Shown here: piece after piece, positions 11,506-22,628 of the stretch
Numbering within the stretch: the first letter of the stretch is position 1
How the letters are laid out: each line of letters opens with the position of its first letter
From: Tetracladium setigerum
Taxonomy: Eukaryota; Ascomycota; Leotiomycetes; Helotiales
Direction of reading: 5' to 3'
DNA: 64,000 nt
NCBI GenBank assembly: GCA_031472005.1
Contig: PZJY01000003.1
Location: forward strand, 310,001-374,000
The notes under the pieces: model-generated
Seen by the model: only the letters and a program-made list of their open reading frames with translations
What the model was told of the DNA's origin: nothing
Database searches by the model: none
Program-made: the position numbers and the translations under genes

Positions 11506-12918
11506 CTATGAATGGAAAAGATCCCAAGCCCGATCACAGAGACGCATGAATTCCTCCTTCTTCTTCTGTGTCGTCATAGGACTGTCTCTTCCCTCGCCAA
11601 ATGGCCCAGTTCTTCTTGTTGCTGAAGGACCGTTACCGAGAGGAGGACTGGCGCCTTCTTCGTATTCAGCGCGAGCTCTCCTCCTGCCGCCACCGCTGCG
11701 AAGGGTTTCGCCTTGTCGCATGTGGTTCCCAGTGAGTGGCGATGGAGGAGTTGGAGGTTGGTGACCACCATAGTGGACGAGTTTAGGGAGGAGTTCTGGT
11801 CGTCCACCAGCGAGCTCTACTTGGGCTTCCTCTGCTGAGCGGTATTCGCGGGGTCTGGCTGATTGAGGTTGGTTGTTGTTGTGACCTGGCGAAGGGAATG
11901 TTGGTCTCGAATTTGAATGCGAGGAATTTGATGCCGAGGCATTTGTGGTGGTATTAGTAGTGGTGGCATTATTGTTGAAGAAGCTACCTCGCGAGGCACT
12001 TTCGCGGTGACTGCCTAGTCCTTCGGTGGCAAACACGTCTGAGATGGGCGGTAAGCGGTTGTTGGTTTGTGTTGCGTGGACGTGGCGGATGTGCGAAGTG
12101 CTTGAAAGATTCGATGGCTGGTTCGCGATGTGACGGGTCAGAGGATGCGGTTGGTGACGTCCGGTGAAACTCTGGTGTAGTGGTGCAGATTGAATAACTC
12201 TCTCATTTGCAAATTGCTCGTGCGATGGTGCCACGATGCTGAGTCCTGGAGGTGCCTTGCGTTTCGATGTCAAAGGCGCTTTTGCGGCGAAACCTGCTCC
12301 AAGTGCGCGCTCCTTTGCGCTGTCCAAGGGAGCATCGCCTGGTTTGGCCGTTTGTTGTAACCGCGCTTCGATGAGGTGTCGTTGCTGCTCTTTGACGGAG
12401 ATACTTCGTTGGAGTTGTTCTCGCATCGTAGGGTCTTGTGTGACAAATCCTGGGGACAGGCAGGCCAGTCCAACGTCGTGAATTCCAAGTCCGCTACTTT
12501 CTATCCTGCCGGTCAATTGACCAGCTGCTGTCCGTGGACCAGCACTGCCACCCATATTCTTGGAAAAGTCGAGGTTTCCAGGACGACGTTTGGAGGCTCG
12601 GAGGTCGGGGGACGAAGGAGGTTCCTTTTTCACAATGATTTTGGGAGGGTTTCCGCCTCTGGATCTGTTGGGGTGCAAAGTTAGTCTCTATACTGCGATT
12701 TACCATATGGGTACGAGATCTTACGTTGTAGGCGAACTGTCTGCATTTCCATCCTTGGGACTTCCGCTCAGTCTGCGTTGATGGGGCTGGTTCGGCGTCG
12801 CCGAAGTAGAATGGCGATGTGTAGGAGGAGACGTTGAGTTGGCCGAGGGCGCAATATCAACGTACGAGGAACGATCGTGGGGAGCAGGCGATGGTGCCAT
12901 TGCGATAGCGGTGCTCAT
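11506..12918 (-). CDS. Hypothetical disordered fungal protein, 450 aa
   Basis: Exons 12918-12725 and 12664-11506, separated by a 60-nt GTAAGA...CAG intron, give a 1353-nt frame. I do not recognise the family. The N-terminal ~70 residues are Ser/Pro/Thr-rich (MSTAIAMAPSPAPHDRSS). A basic, proline-flanked patch follows (KIIVKKEPPSSP, SKRRPGNLDFS). A predicted helical part (MREQLQRSISVKEQQRHLIE) is next, then an Asn/Thr/Ser-rich stretch. The last residues are KKKEEFMRLCDRAWDLFHS, which look ordered and probably conserved. The lack of signal peptide, TM segments or enzymatic motifs and the basic clusters suggest a nuclear regulatory protein; this is inference. The CDS could not be assigned a function. 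Confidence 0.8.
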
Positions 12919-15900
12919 TTTATCTTGGGGAGAAGGGAGGATTGTTTTGTTGAGAATACTATTCTCCTCTGTTTTCTTTTTCCCTCCTAACCAATTCGTG
13001 TGCGCCTAGAGTGGCTGGAATGCTGTGTTTCCTGTGTATTTGCAGTTTTCCCTTTTGACGAGAATAGGGTAGCCCAAGCAGAGTGAACTGTTGTGGCTTA
13101 TATTGGGAGGCGAAAGGTCTCTGCTCTCCGGCAGTGAAGGTGGTGAGCGTGGACTGTGGAGTTTGACTCGTAGGGTTGATGCGTAGGTCGAGAGGCCCGT
13201 TCGTCTAGTCGAGCAGTTGAAGCAAGGAGTGAGTGGGTGCAGGAGACAAGGTCGAGAAAGCGGGAAGCGAGGCCGAGAGAATAGCGAGGAGTATAGAGAG
13301 GATAAGGTAGTCGAGTGTATAGAGGTAAAGAGAGTATGAAGAGAGTATAGAAGTCGATTAAAGAGGAAGGGAGAGTAGTGAGTGAGGGAAAGAGAGTCAG
13401 TCCCAAAGGTGTCCAAGTTCAAAGACGAGACAGCGCAGGATTTTGCAACGGTGGCTGTGGGTGTCCAGCAGTTTTATTGATTCCCACTCGAGACTTCGGA
13501 GGCTTTTTGCTGTTAGCTGTTTCAGAGGTCGATATTTGGCAGAGAGGGGGAACCTGGAAGAGGACGCTGCAGCATGTTCGTGCACGCCCAGTCCTGTTTA
13601 GCGCGACATCGACTGTTTGGGGGGTGGAGGGCGGGAGGCCAATCAGTGCCGTGACTATTCTAGTTGTGAGGATCGAACTTGGGAAGGCAAAGAAGAATCA
13701 CGAATGCAAGAACTCGGGTACAATGATATAATACACTTTTGCACTAGCAACATCAAGCATATTACTGGAGAATTGTTGTCTCTGCTACTCCTGCAACAAA
13801 AGTCATGATATTCTCTCTCTCCCTCTCCTCTCCGGACCAGCAAGCGAGCTTCCTGCCAAAACTCGGCTGGACTTCTGCAGCAAACATGGACTTGTAACCC
13901 GTCAAAATTGTAATAATCCAGGACAGGGTTGAAGCATGGAACCTGGAGATATAAATACGCCTCCTTTTGGCTTTGAGTTCCCCATCTGGCCAACGGTCAT
14001 TTTAAAAAAAGACAATATACACCATGCTATCATTACAAAATAAATAGCTGCTGTACCAAACAAAGTGACAGCATGATTCCTGCTCCTTCAAGCCTTTTCG
14101 TCGCGGTCCTCCGTATTTCATGTGATGGTGTCGTATGGTATGATGGAGGGGTTCATATCCAGATCAGGGGCCCGAGTGGAGGGCAAGAACTTCTCAGGTA
14201 GACAGGTACAGGTACCATCGATTGCCAATCCATACGAGATTGGGATCTCTGGAGGAGTCTGGAGACGATCATTGGCATCTACTAGGACCACTTTCTACTT
14301 CAACTTCATCTGATAGAGTTCGCAATCGATCCTGACTGGTTCCCACCATCTTAACTTCATTTGACCCAGAAACATCCTTCCTGATGAACCACTCTTGCCT
14401 TACGAAGTACGATAACTCCCTTGCGCTTTCCCTCACCCTTCCCAATGATAAGCGTTGGGAAAGAGTCTGGTAGGTTGGTGTTGAAGAATCTGCAGGACAT
14501 TCCATCTTAAAATCAATATTCAATCCTTTTTGGACACCACACCTCTTCCCTCGCCACATCTTCACCACACCTTAACACCTCAATATATTAGCCGTCTCAT
14601 TTGACGTTACAACGCTCCTTGACGTTTAATTTATATCTGACTGAAAGTTTGGGTTTGCTTCTTGTATGGCTTCATCCATATGGAAATCTCTCAACCTCTC
14701 GGTTCACGAGCCGAAGGTAGATGGATGAGTCCTCTTCATTCGTCCTTCCAGACGGCAGCTCTCCCCGTAAGTATTCAAGTACTGACTGTACTTGTCCTTC
14801 CCAAGGCGAGCTGAAGGGTCCAGATGACCGACGCTGCAGTCTAGCAACGGAGGGATTCATTTACTGCTGACTCCATGGCAAACGATAGGATGAGAGTGAT
14901 ATAGCTTCACGCAGCGAGGCAGCGTCTGACTTCAGAACGCAGCTGTAACTGTCAGAGGCTGATCGACAGTTTTGAGGCGATTCACAACATCTGAATCTGT
15001 GTCGACTCCCTGAGTCCCTCTCCCACAGTAGCGGCCATCACCAGCCATCACCACCCACCTCTCCACCTATCCGAACCCCTGACTTCGTCCTTCCCATCCA
15101 CGCCTGCAACATGGTCGCGTTTGGAAAATGGCGTTTCGACCAACCACGAGGCCTGACGGATCACCCATCTTGAAACGCGGTAGGGGCCACATCCAATCAA
15201 TTCCCTCTCTCCGTCTTTGGCCTGCGAGAAATTGGCACGGTTTGACTCAGAGTGTGCTCGGAAAATAAAAAGTCGAAATTCATCTGGCTCGTAAAATTAA
15301 AATGATGCTCCTCGTGGAATACTCCGGATGGGGATCCTTGAAAGGCTTGAAGCGAGCAGGCAATTAATCTTGACAGGTTTCGTTTCAACTCTAAACTCGG
15401 CTGTTTGTCTCAAGGATCGATGAGATTAAATTGCATCATGGATGGAGAAGAATCAAATCTCATCGTGAAGATCCAGCCGGCAGGGGTTCGCAACCTATTC
15501 TCAGGAAAAAAGGACCCCTCTTCACAACCCCTCAATTTCACATCTGCCCGCTCTTCTGTGACAAACAAACTTCTGCCACAAGGGAAGAGCGAGGGAAAGG
15601 AAAAGTAGTGAGGATTCATCGACTGACGATTTTCCTCCTCGGGAAGACGGAAAGAAAAGAGAGGCACAGACGTTCAAACTATTGAAACTTCAAACAACAA
15701 CCAAATGTAAATCCAATCAACATGGGAAAATAATCGACAAGCTTCAAGTGCTCCAACCCACCTGCCCACACCATCGCGTCTTTTCTCGCGTTTACCGCGC
15801 GGTACTCCACATATCTATCCATCCATCTACTGTATCGCCCATGTTGGGAGAACGAACATCTATCAAACGAGAATGATGCAACAACGCTGCAGCATCCTTC

Positions 15901-16481
15901 TGTGCAATGAGATGGCAAGGCTCTCGCACAAGGGATGACGTCCCAACGGGCGAGCGGTCAAGTTCATCACCCGCATACTGTTTGTTCCTATCGATAAACA
16001 AAATGTGATTCCCATCTCTCGGGTTTGTCTTTTGGGGTATAGAACGAATCAGTGTTGAAGGTTGGTGTTTTTGACGCTGCGCAGCTTGTCCTTGACAAAA
16101 GCCACCAACAACCAGCAACCAATATGCAGGGAGGGTGTGGTCTGCCGCTCCTCCTTACCTTGCGTATCAATTCTGCAAATGTTAGTAAACCATATTTTTG
16201 TTAAAAAAAAAAAAGCAAAAGTTTTAAGCAATATTCGAACCTGATTTGACATGTGCATCTCTCTGTTGTTAAAGTGATTTTTTCGGAGATAGCCTTGGAG
16301 TTTTGGTGTTGTCGAACTCGAAGGAGCTCCCAAAAGTCTTGGCGATAAGGAATTTCTTATCGAGACGAAAAAGTCGCCTTTAACGTCTTTTGAATCGCGC
16401 GCGCCGAGGAACAACAAGAAAGAAATAGCAATAAGGAACTCAACGAAATCAACAAGCGCAACGACTCCCAAAAATCTCGAG
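12919..16481. other. Long intergenic region, no supported gene
   Basis: About 3.6 kb between divergently transcribed genes. The first 500 bp are CT-rich on the minus strand, as expected of the 5' leader of the gene to the left. The rest has mixed composition. Small open frames (for example around 14,122-14,860 and 15,400-16,170) show no recognisable domains or plausible spliced continuation. Confidence 0.55.
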
Positions 16482-17142
16482 ATGGCACCAAGTAAGCAAG
16501 AGACTGCTTCCGTAGCAGATGATGTCTCCATGGCAGATGCAGCAGCACCAGCTGGTGACGCAGAAGAAGTCCAAGACCTGCAAGAGTCGCGGATTAGAAT
16601 CGTAAGGCTTTGAGCTTTCCTAGTGCTTTGCTTTGCTTTGCTTGTCTTGATATGAGAGATATAATCCTTTGCTGACCTGTTTGGTTGATTGGCGATAGCT
16701 TCCTGGATCTTCGGATACGGCTGCGTCGTTCGAGTTTAAGAAGGAGGACCATACCCTGGGGAATGCATTGAGGTATATCATTATGAAGAAGTATGCGCCC
16801 TTCCTTTGTACTGGCACATGGCAGACGCTTTCTTAAGTTGCATGAAAAGTTACAATTCGCTAACCTTGGTTATTGTCTTGAATAGCCCTAACGTTGAATT
16901 CTGCGGATACTCAATTCCCATCCTTCGGAAGAGCTCATGAATATTCGAATTCAAACATACAGTTAGTTTTCCTTACAATTGCCGGTCAAAGAATGGTGAC
17001 AGATACTAAGGATTACCAAACAGAGGGTACAGCTAGCGAGGCACTCGACAAAGGACTTGTTGACTTGATGGCCTTGTGCGATGTAGTAGCCGACAAGTTC
17101 ATAGACGCCAACAGCGATTTTAGCAACCAGATGAAGGAGTAA
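16482..17142 (+). CDS. RPC19: RPC19/AC19, shared RNA polymerase I and III subunit (apparent frameshift)
   Basis: Four exons, 16482-16601, 16699-16790, 16886-16961 and 17024-17142. Exon 1 encodes an acidic N-terminus (MAPSKQETASVADDVSMADA). Exon 2 carries the RPB11-like dimerisation motif FEFKKEDHTLGNALRYIIMK. Exon 3 starts NPNVEFCGYSIP, where the family continues HPSE..., but the DNA reads CCC-ATC instead of CCC-CAT. The next residues HPSEELMNIRIQTY appear in the other frame. The exons total 407 nt, one short of 136 codons. Exon 4 ends LVDLMALCDVVADKF. Rpc19 pairs with Rpc40 in the Pol I/III assembly platform in the nucleus and is essential, so a one-base sequence error at the C run (16917-16919) is more likely than a true null. 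Intron 3 has a GTTAGT donor. Confidence 0.92.
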
Positions 17143-17297
17143 AAGGGGGGAAAGGGAGCATGAGCACGAGCATGAGCGTATTACATTTTGGTTGGGCGTC
17201 ACGGCAAGGAAAAATAGAGGGGAGTTTTTTTGTGATGGACGTCTTTTTTCTTCGCAATCGAGATATGTACAAAGGCTATTGAAAACAAAACAAGCAT
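17143..17297. other. Short convergent spacer between RPC19 and the complex I gene
   Basis: 155 bp shared 3' region of two convergent genes. It contains imperfect repeats of GCATGAGCAC near 17158-17180 and a T run. Confidence 0.6.
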
Positions 17298-18114
17298 TCA
17301 GTTGCGTCCCTAGGGTAAAAACAGAATGGTTAGTTGAGGGGTTGAGGTAGGGAGGGAATGGAAGAGCATACCTCCAAGAATCCGGTCATGAAATCCTTGG
17401 GACGTTGTGCGCTAGGCTCTTCCTCTGCGCGGAAGTACTTAAGGACGTGTGGTAGTTGTTTCCAGAAGTTCATTGTCTCCTGTGTAGTCCCGAGTTAGTG
17501 ATCGTTCATCTCCATGTCCCCACCAAGTATTCCTTCCATATGCTTCACATATCTCGAACCATATCATCCAATCCCAATTGATCCACTAGAAGCAACATTC
17601 CTCTCCAAATGCCATGATCCAGTCCAGATACCCCCGCTCTCCGTCCTCCTCCCCCAACCATAAGAAATCTCACGAACCTGGAACTCCGAGTGACTCTTGA
17701 ACAGCAATGTGTCCACCACCGCAGGCTGCTTCACATATCTATTCCTCTCAAACTCTTGCCTCATCTTCGTCCTTAATCTTGCAACCGGGATGTTGAGGGA
17801 GTACATGGTTTGGATTTCCGGAGCCTGTGTTAGGTGCCCAAATTAGCCCTCGCCCTCAATTGACACAGCCAACAACCCCCTGCCCTCCCTCCAGCATCCA
17901 AGATACAATCCAATCCTCAAAGACCTCATTCCAGAAAAGGGTGAGACGGAACATACAGCGCGAATCCATTGTCGATAGCTCTCGAGAACCCTCCTCTGCG
18001 CATCGCCCCTGCTGATAGCTATCCTCATCATTAGCCTCCAGTCCAAACGCCGCAGGAATCAGGGAACATACATTGCGCCGTCCGCTGCGCAAGATTGGTA
18101 GGATTGATCACCAT
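17298..18114 (-). CDS. NADH:ubiquinone oxidoreductase LYR subunit (14.8 kDa, NDUFA6/B14)
   Basis: Five exons, 18114-18072, 18018-17957, 17824-17678, 17479-17372 and 17309-17298, total 372 nt and 123 aa. The start is MVINPTNLAQRTAQ. The LYR-type helix reads RRVLESYRQWIRAAPEIQ, followed by SLNIPVARLRTKMRQEFERN and the conserved ETMNFWKQLPHVLKYF block, then FMTGFLEGRN at the C-terminus. This mitochondrial matrix-arm accessory subunit binds acyl carrier protein in complex I. The last coding exon is only 12 nt (Gly-Arg-Asn-stop). The gene is divergent from BUD31, sharing a 305-bp promoter, and convergent with RPC19. Confidence 0.94.
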
Positions 18115-18419
18115 GGTGTCGAATTGGAGGGTTGCGAAAGATACTTCTTTTGCTGCGACTTCTATGAAGTTCAAGCTTGGAATGAGGTCGGACAATCATC
18201 ACGTGAGCACAACAACCACCAACCTGGAACATCACTCCGATTTGTAAGCAGAAAGGCCGCCGCAACGCCTCCTCGCAGCATCAGGCTGAGAAATAATTTG
18301 GACTTCAACCCCGCGACAACAACAACGCTTCCCTCCACAACACACACTCCTACATCAACACATAAACACGCTTGTCGAAGAAAAACTCAACTCCTACCAA
18401 ACCCATACTACCGTAAAAA
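18115..18419. promoter_or_regulatory. Shared divergent promoter of the complex I subunit and BUD31
   Basis: 305 bp separate the two start codons. A perfect palindrome TCACGTGA lies at 18199-18206, matching the Cbf1/bHLH E-box consensus RTCACRTG. Its function is inferred from the motif and position only. Confidence 0.5.
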
Positions 18420-18957
18420 ATGCCCGCCATCCGCCACGCCTCCAAACGCAAGGCCCCTCCAGAGGGCTTCTCCGACATAGAAGACGACCTCCTAATCTTC
18501 AGCAACAAGATGAAAGACGCCGAGAACGCCTCTTCGAACAATGTCCCTCGTCACCAGGTGCACTGGCCTATCTTTCAGATCTCCCATCAGAGGAGTAGAT
18601 ACGTGTATGAGCTGTACTACGAGAAGGAGGCTATCAGCAAGCAGCTGTACGACTGGCTGTTGAAGAATGGGTATGCGGATGCTATGTTGATCGCAAAGTG
18701 GAAGAAGACGGGTTATGAGAAGGTATGTTTTTTGTTTGTTTTTTTGCCTTCAGTGATTTCTATGTGGTTTTATGAGAGAGACTTTTGCTGACAGTTTTTG
18801 TTTGTGATTCTAGCTTTGTTGTCTACGATGCGTGCAGACTAAGGAGACGAACTTCAACTCAACGTGTATCTGCCGGGTTCCAAAAGCACAGATGAAGGAG
18901 GATCAGGCAATTGAGTGTGTGAGCTGTGGATGTGTGGGATGTGCCTCAAGCGATTAG
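18420..18957 (+). CDS. BUD31: BUD31 (G10 family) pre-mRNA splicing factor
   Basis: Exons 18420-18722 and 18814-18957 encode 148 aa, matching the family (144-157 aa). The frame has the G10 hallmarks: a basic N-terminus, GFSDIEDDLLIF, SRYVYELYYEKEAISKQLYDWLLK and, from exon 2, the zinc-binding cysteines LCCLRCVQTKETNFNSTCIC...CVSCGCVGC. BUD31 is a component of the activated spliceosome near the active-site RNA. The start is chosen as the first ATG after the purine-rich leader; the sequence MPAIRHASKRKAPPEGF fits the family. Splice sites are GTATGT and TAG. Confidence 0.95.
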
Positions 18958-20872
18958 AGAGGAGGATCAGAGAGTGTGGAAAGACGACAAACTCGGACTG
19001 AAGGCAACAAGCTCTAGGGAGGGAGGGAGAGAGAGAGAGATCACACGAACAATTTGATGATACCAACACAGGCGTTTAATGGATGAAATGAAAGTCCAGA
19101 TAGGAGGACATGGGGTTTCTGGATGGCTTGGCGTTATTGACTCTGAAGAAAGCATTCAAGAAAGAGAACCAAGAGTATGGGAGCAGAGAAACGTATGGGT
19201 GTGGGTAGTAGCTAGCTAGATAGATACCCGACTAAATAAGGAAGAAGAATTTACTACTCTCCCGGAGCTCTTGCTTTAGATAATCAAGACTCCAGGCCAA
19301 GTTTGGCATTTTGTCTTCATTAGATGTGTGTTTTCGTTTGCCCTTAATTCTTGGCTACTGTTAATTACGGTATTCGTTGGTTTGCTTTCGTGAAAAATGG
19401 AATGGACAGCAGGAGTGGACTACTGCGGGAAACCTTTTCTTTGGAAATATGACGAGAATTACAAGCGCAGTATGGAAAATCACTATGCTTGAGGATATTC
19501 ACTCCCCGATCTTCTCACAACCTCAATATATCGTACCGAATAAATTTATGGGATAGTTCAGAACCCCGAGACTTCTTGACCAGCTGCCTCCCCCTCTGAT
19601 CACAAACCCCCCTCCATAACTTGAAGTCAACAAATCACGTCGTTGCAAAGATAATTCGAAGTATTTAGTAGCATTCAGCAAGGACATTTCCGTATTTACT
19701 AAACTAGGTGATGAGTTTACCGGTCACTTCCATTGATCCAACTTCAGAGCGACTGGTTGCCTCGATTGGAGTGGCTACTGGCCCACTGCGAGCAATGTGA
19801 GCCCGGAAAGGACGAGAAGGCTGAGGAGTTGCATAGTGAATCCGTGATGTGAAAGTTGATTTGAGTTGTCTCTCTGTCAGGAGATCAGAGATAGGATGAG
19901 AGTGTGGTGAGAGCAATTATTTGAAACTGCCAAATGCTTGAATATTATACTTATTATTCCTTCAGTCCGAAAGGAAGATTCTGAATCTCTGTTGGATTGA
20001 AGTTGGCGACCTTTCGACTTTTCGATCCCTCCTCGAAGCGAGCCTTGGCGGTGAATATCGCATGTCTGTTTTTGGTGTCCACTTCTTGCCCGAGGCAAGA
20101 TTCTGCGCATAATATGAAGATACATGTAATCAGATCTTGCAGATGGGATCTAATAGATCGAAGGATGCGAGCTCTCGTCTTCTCGATCCAGCTTCGCTTT
20201 CTTTAGAAGGGATCATTCAGCATGATTTCGCCCGCAAGAAGTTGGCGATAGCTGATTGAAACCCCGTTAGGCTTGAAAGACCCTTTGAACGCGATAGAAA
20301 ATGGGCTACCATCTTGGGAGGAGGAAATGATTCTTTCAAGTCAATCTTTCAAGTTGGTTTTGCGGTTAAAATGGGAGTAATATACTGTTGGGATGCATAT
20401 TGGACATGGAATTGCAGGGCAATCGTGGTGACCTTGGAAATCTGTTTGAAGATTTAGTTTCCTTCTAAGAAGAGAGGCTTGCTGCGCTCCCTACCTCAAT
20501 TCTAATCCGCAAATAAAAAAATTCCCCCGTATTCTCGAGCAGCGTACAACGCTATTCCTTCCATTGCTCCCTGGGCCTTCTCCCTCAACACTCGGCACTA
20601 GTTCCACACTTCTTCGGCATTGCAGACATGAAGCCGCATAGCGCTTACCCAGAGACGTTATCACCACCAAACCCCCCTTTCTGTGCCGTGGCCTCCTCCT
20701 GATCCTCAAGACACTATTGCATTCTTCTGCAAGTGGCCAGCCGGGAGGTTTGCCTGGTTACTACCTGAGTTACACTTGGGCAGAGGACCTCAATCATGCA
20801 TGTGGTCATGCCCCACTCCGAATATAAAGTGTTTACTTGAAGGTAATTCTTCTAGCTTAACCACTTCAAATT
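18958..20872. other. Intergenic region, no supported gene
   Basis: 1.9 kb of mixed composition between the BUD31 trailer and the DUF5672 gene 3' end. It has several T-rich stretches and only short unrelated open frames. Confidence 0.55.
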
Positions 20873-21873
20873 TCATGCATCAATTATCTTCTGACCAGTT
20901 GCCAAGATATACTCGGGACAATACTCATCCAAATGCTTTCTTTGCTGTGGTGTACCGTCGCTTGGTTTGTGGTACTATACTTATTAGCTAATATTCTTTC
21001 TATTCATCAACTGGCAAAGGAACTTACACCAAAGGGTGTGTCATATGGTATTGACTCCACAGAAAATGTCTTGGATACATTCAGGGGCGGCAGAATAGCA
21101 CCTGGAAGCTCCATAAACTTTTTGAAGAACCATTGGTCCTCATACTGTATTCTCGGTGAATTGCTGTGGCCGGGAAATATCGTATCGACATCATTACTTC
21201 CTATATACAGTATAGGCACACCGTCCAACCCTTGCTCTTTAGATTCTTTTACTTCGGCCGTCCAGTTGTAATTGCGGACAATATGCAATGTCTTGTCTAC
21301 ATTTCGAAGTGACAACCCCCCATTAAACCCCAGCCCCCAGCCTGCCAAGTTTTGTATAGGCGCACCGATGAGGTCGTACTGCAAGAAGTCGTCTATTTCG
21401 AAAGGGGAATTCGAGCAAAGGATGCTGTCCAGTTGGAAGAACAAGACATGCTTTGCTGGCACAAGTTGTTCCCATAACCAAGGCGTTGTCATAAAACTCG
21501 AGACGTCCGTGTGCTTCTCGAAGTTGAGGGTGCTGGGTAAGTCACGAAGTTGGACAGATCCATCGTTGATCTTTCGCTGGAATGCTTTTGATGCCGTCGC
21601 AAAGGTTGAGGTGGTGAAGAGGAGAATCGGCCAGTCAGGGCCAAGGATGGAGGAGAAGTGGAGGATGACGGGAACAAGTCTTGGATCCGCTCGATTGTCG
21701 ACTATCACGGCGACTTTCGATTTGATGGATGGCTTTCGGAAGGAAGGGAGAATGTTGTAAGAATTCCTGTTCGGGACGAGAGCAATGAAAGCTATCACGA
21801 TGAACAGCACGGCTGCAAAGAGCACTCTGTATATCGCCCTCGAGGGCATCGCGTGCTGTTTTGTCGAGTTCAT
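20873..21873 (-). CDS. DUF5672-type (glycosyltransferase-like) type II membrane protein
   Basis: Exons 21873-21028 and 20974-20873, joined over a 53-nt intron (GTAAGT...ATAG), encode 315 aa. Splicing replaces an early stop with GYHKPSDGTPQQRKHLDEYC... and the natural end ATGQKIIDA. A single hydrophobic anchor lies at about residues 15-34 (IYRVLFAAVLFIVIAFIALV) with a short cytoplasmic tail, so the catalytic part is lumenal. Family-type motifs are VAVIVDNRADPRLVPVI, PWLWEQLVPAKHVLFFQLDS, DLIGAPIQ, GFNGGLSLR and YEDQWFFKKF. DUF5672 proteins are distant relatives of nucleotide-diphospho-sugar transferases. The FQLDS segment stands where a metal-binding DxD would be expected but has only one Asp. 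The substrate cannot be told from sequence. Confidence 0.82.
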
Positions 21874-22628
21874 GATACTCGCAAAGAAATTCTCTCGGAT
21901 TTTGCAGATAACACACTGTCAACAATGACCCTTTAACCAAAGGGTGTTGATCGAGAGTTTCGCTCACAGACGGCCAAAGGTGAAGCTGGCGAACTTAAGC
22001 GCCTGGTGATGACGGCTCGCGCCTCTATCGGGCCACTAGATCGCACTAGTAGGGTTCTATGCAGGAGGGGCAAACTTCCACAACTAAGCGCCGAACCCCT
22101 TTGACTTGACATTCTTGTGAAATTCACAACAAATTCTCTTAAATGAAAGGCGAATACTTCACTTACCTGAAATCAAGAGCCTTCTCTAGTAAACGGGTAT
22201 AAACAGATAACTATGGGTTTCTGCATCTCCGACTCGACCTATGAAAGGCAGATTATGCAGGAGGCCGACCCGTACCCATCCTGTAGAGACGGAACACTGA
22301 GCTTCATAAGGTTGTTTGCTTCCAGGAGGGAGTTTGATATACCTCCGTACTCCCTCGGAAGCATGGAATATAAATCTTGGCTCTGTTGGTGTTTCAATGT
22401 ATCTATTAAAGGGTAGTGCTCAAGAGAGTGCCAGCCAACACGAATAGCCGCCGACCTGCCAACGATACGGTCCTCTCGATCAATAGGTTGGTCTGCATTA
22501 TATGATCCGTACAGTGCATCTTTGAGTATTATTCTTGCTCTTTCACGTTCTTTTTACGTTCCTTTCTTTTGTCGCTCGTTTTTTCGTTAGTTTACCCCAA
22601 AATCTTCTGGTTTTATCATAAATGATTC
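21874..22628. other. Divergent intergenic region
   Basis: 755 bp between the DUF5672 gene and the aspartic-protease-like gene, transcribed away from each other. A T-rich stretch near 22,530-22,600 precedes the right-hand start. No further gene seen. Confidence 0.55.
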
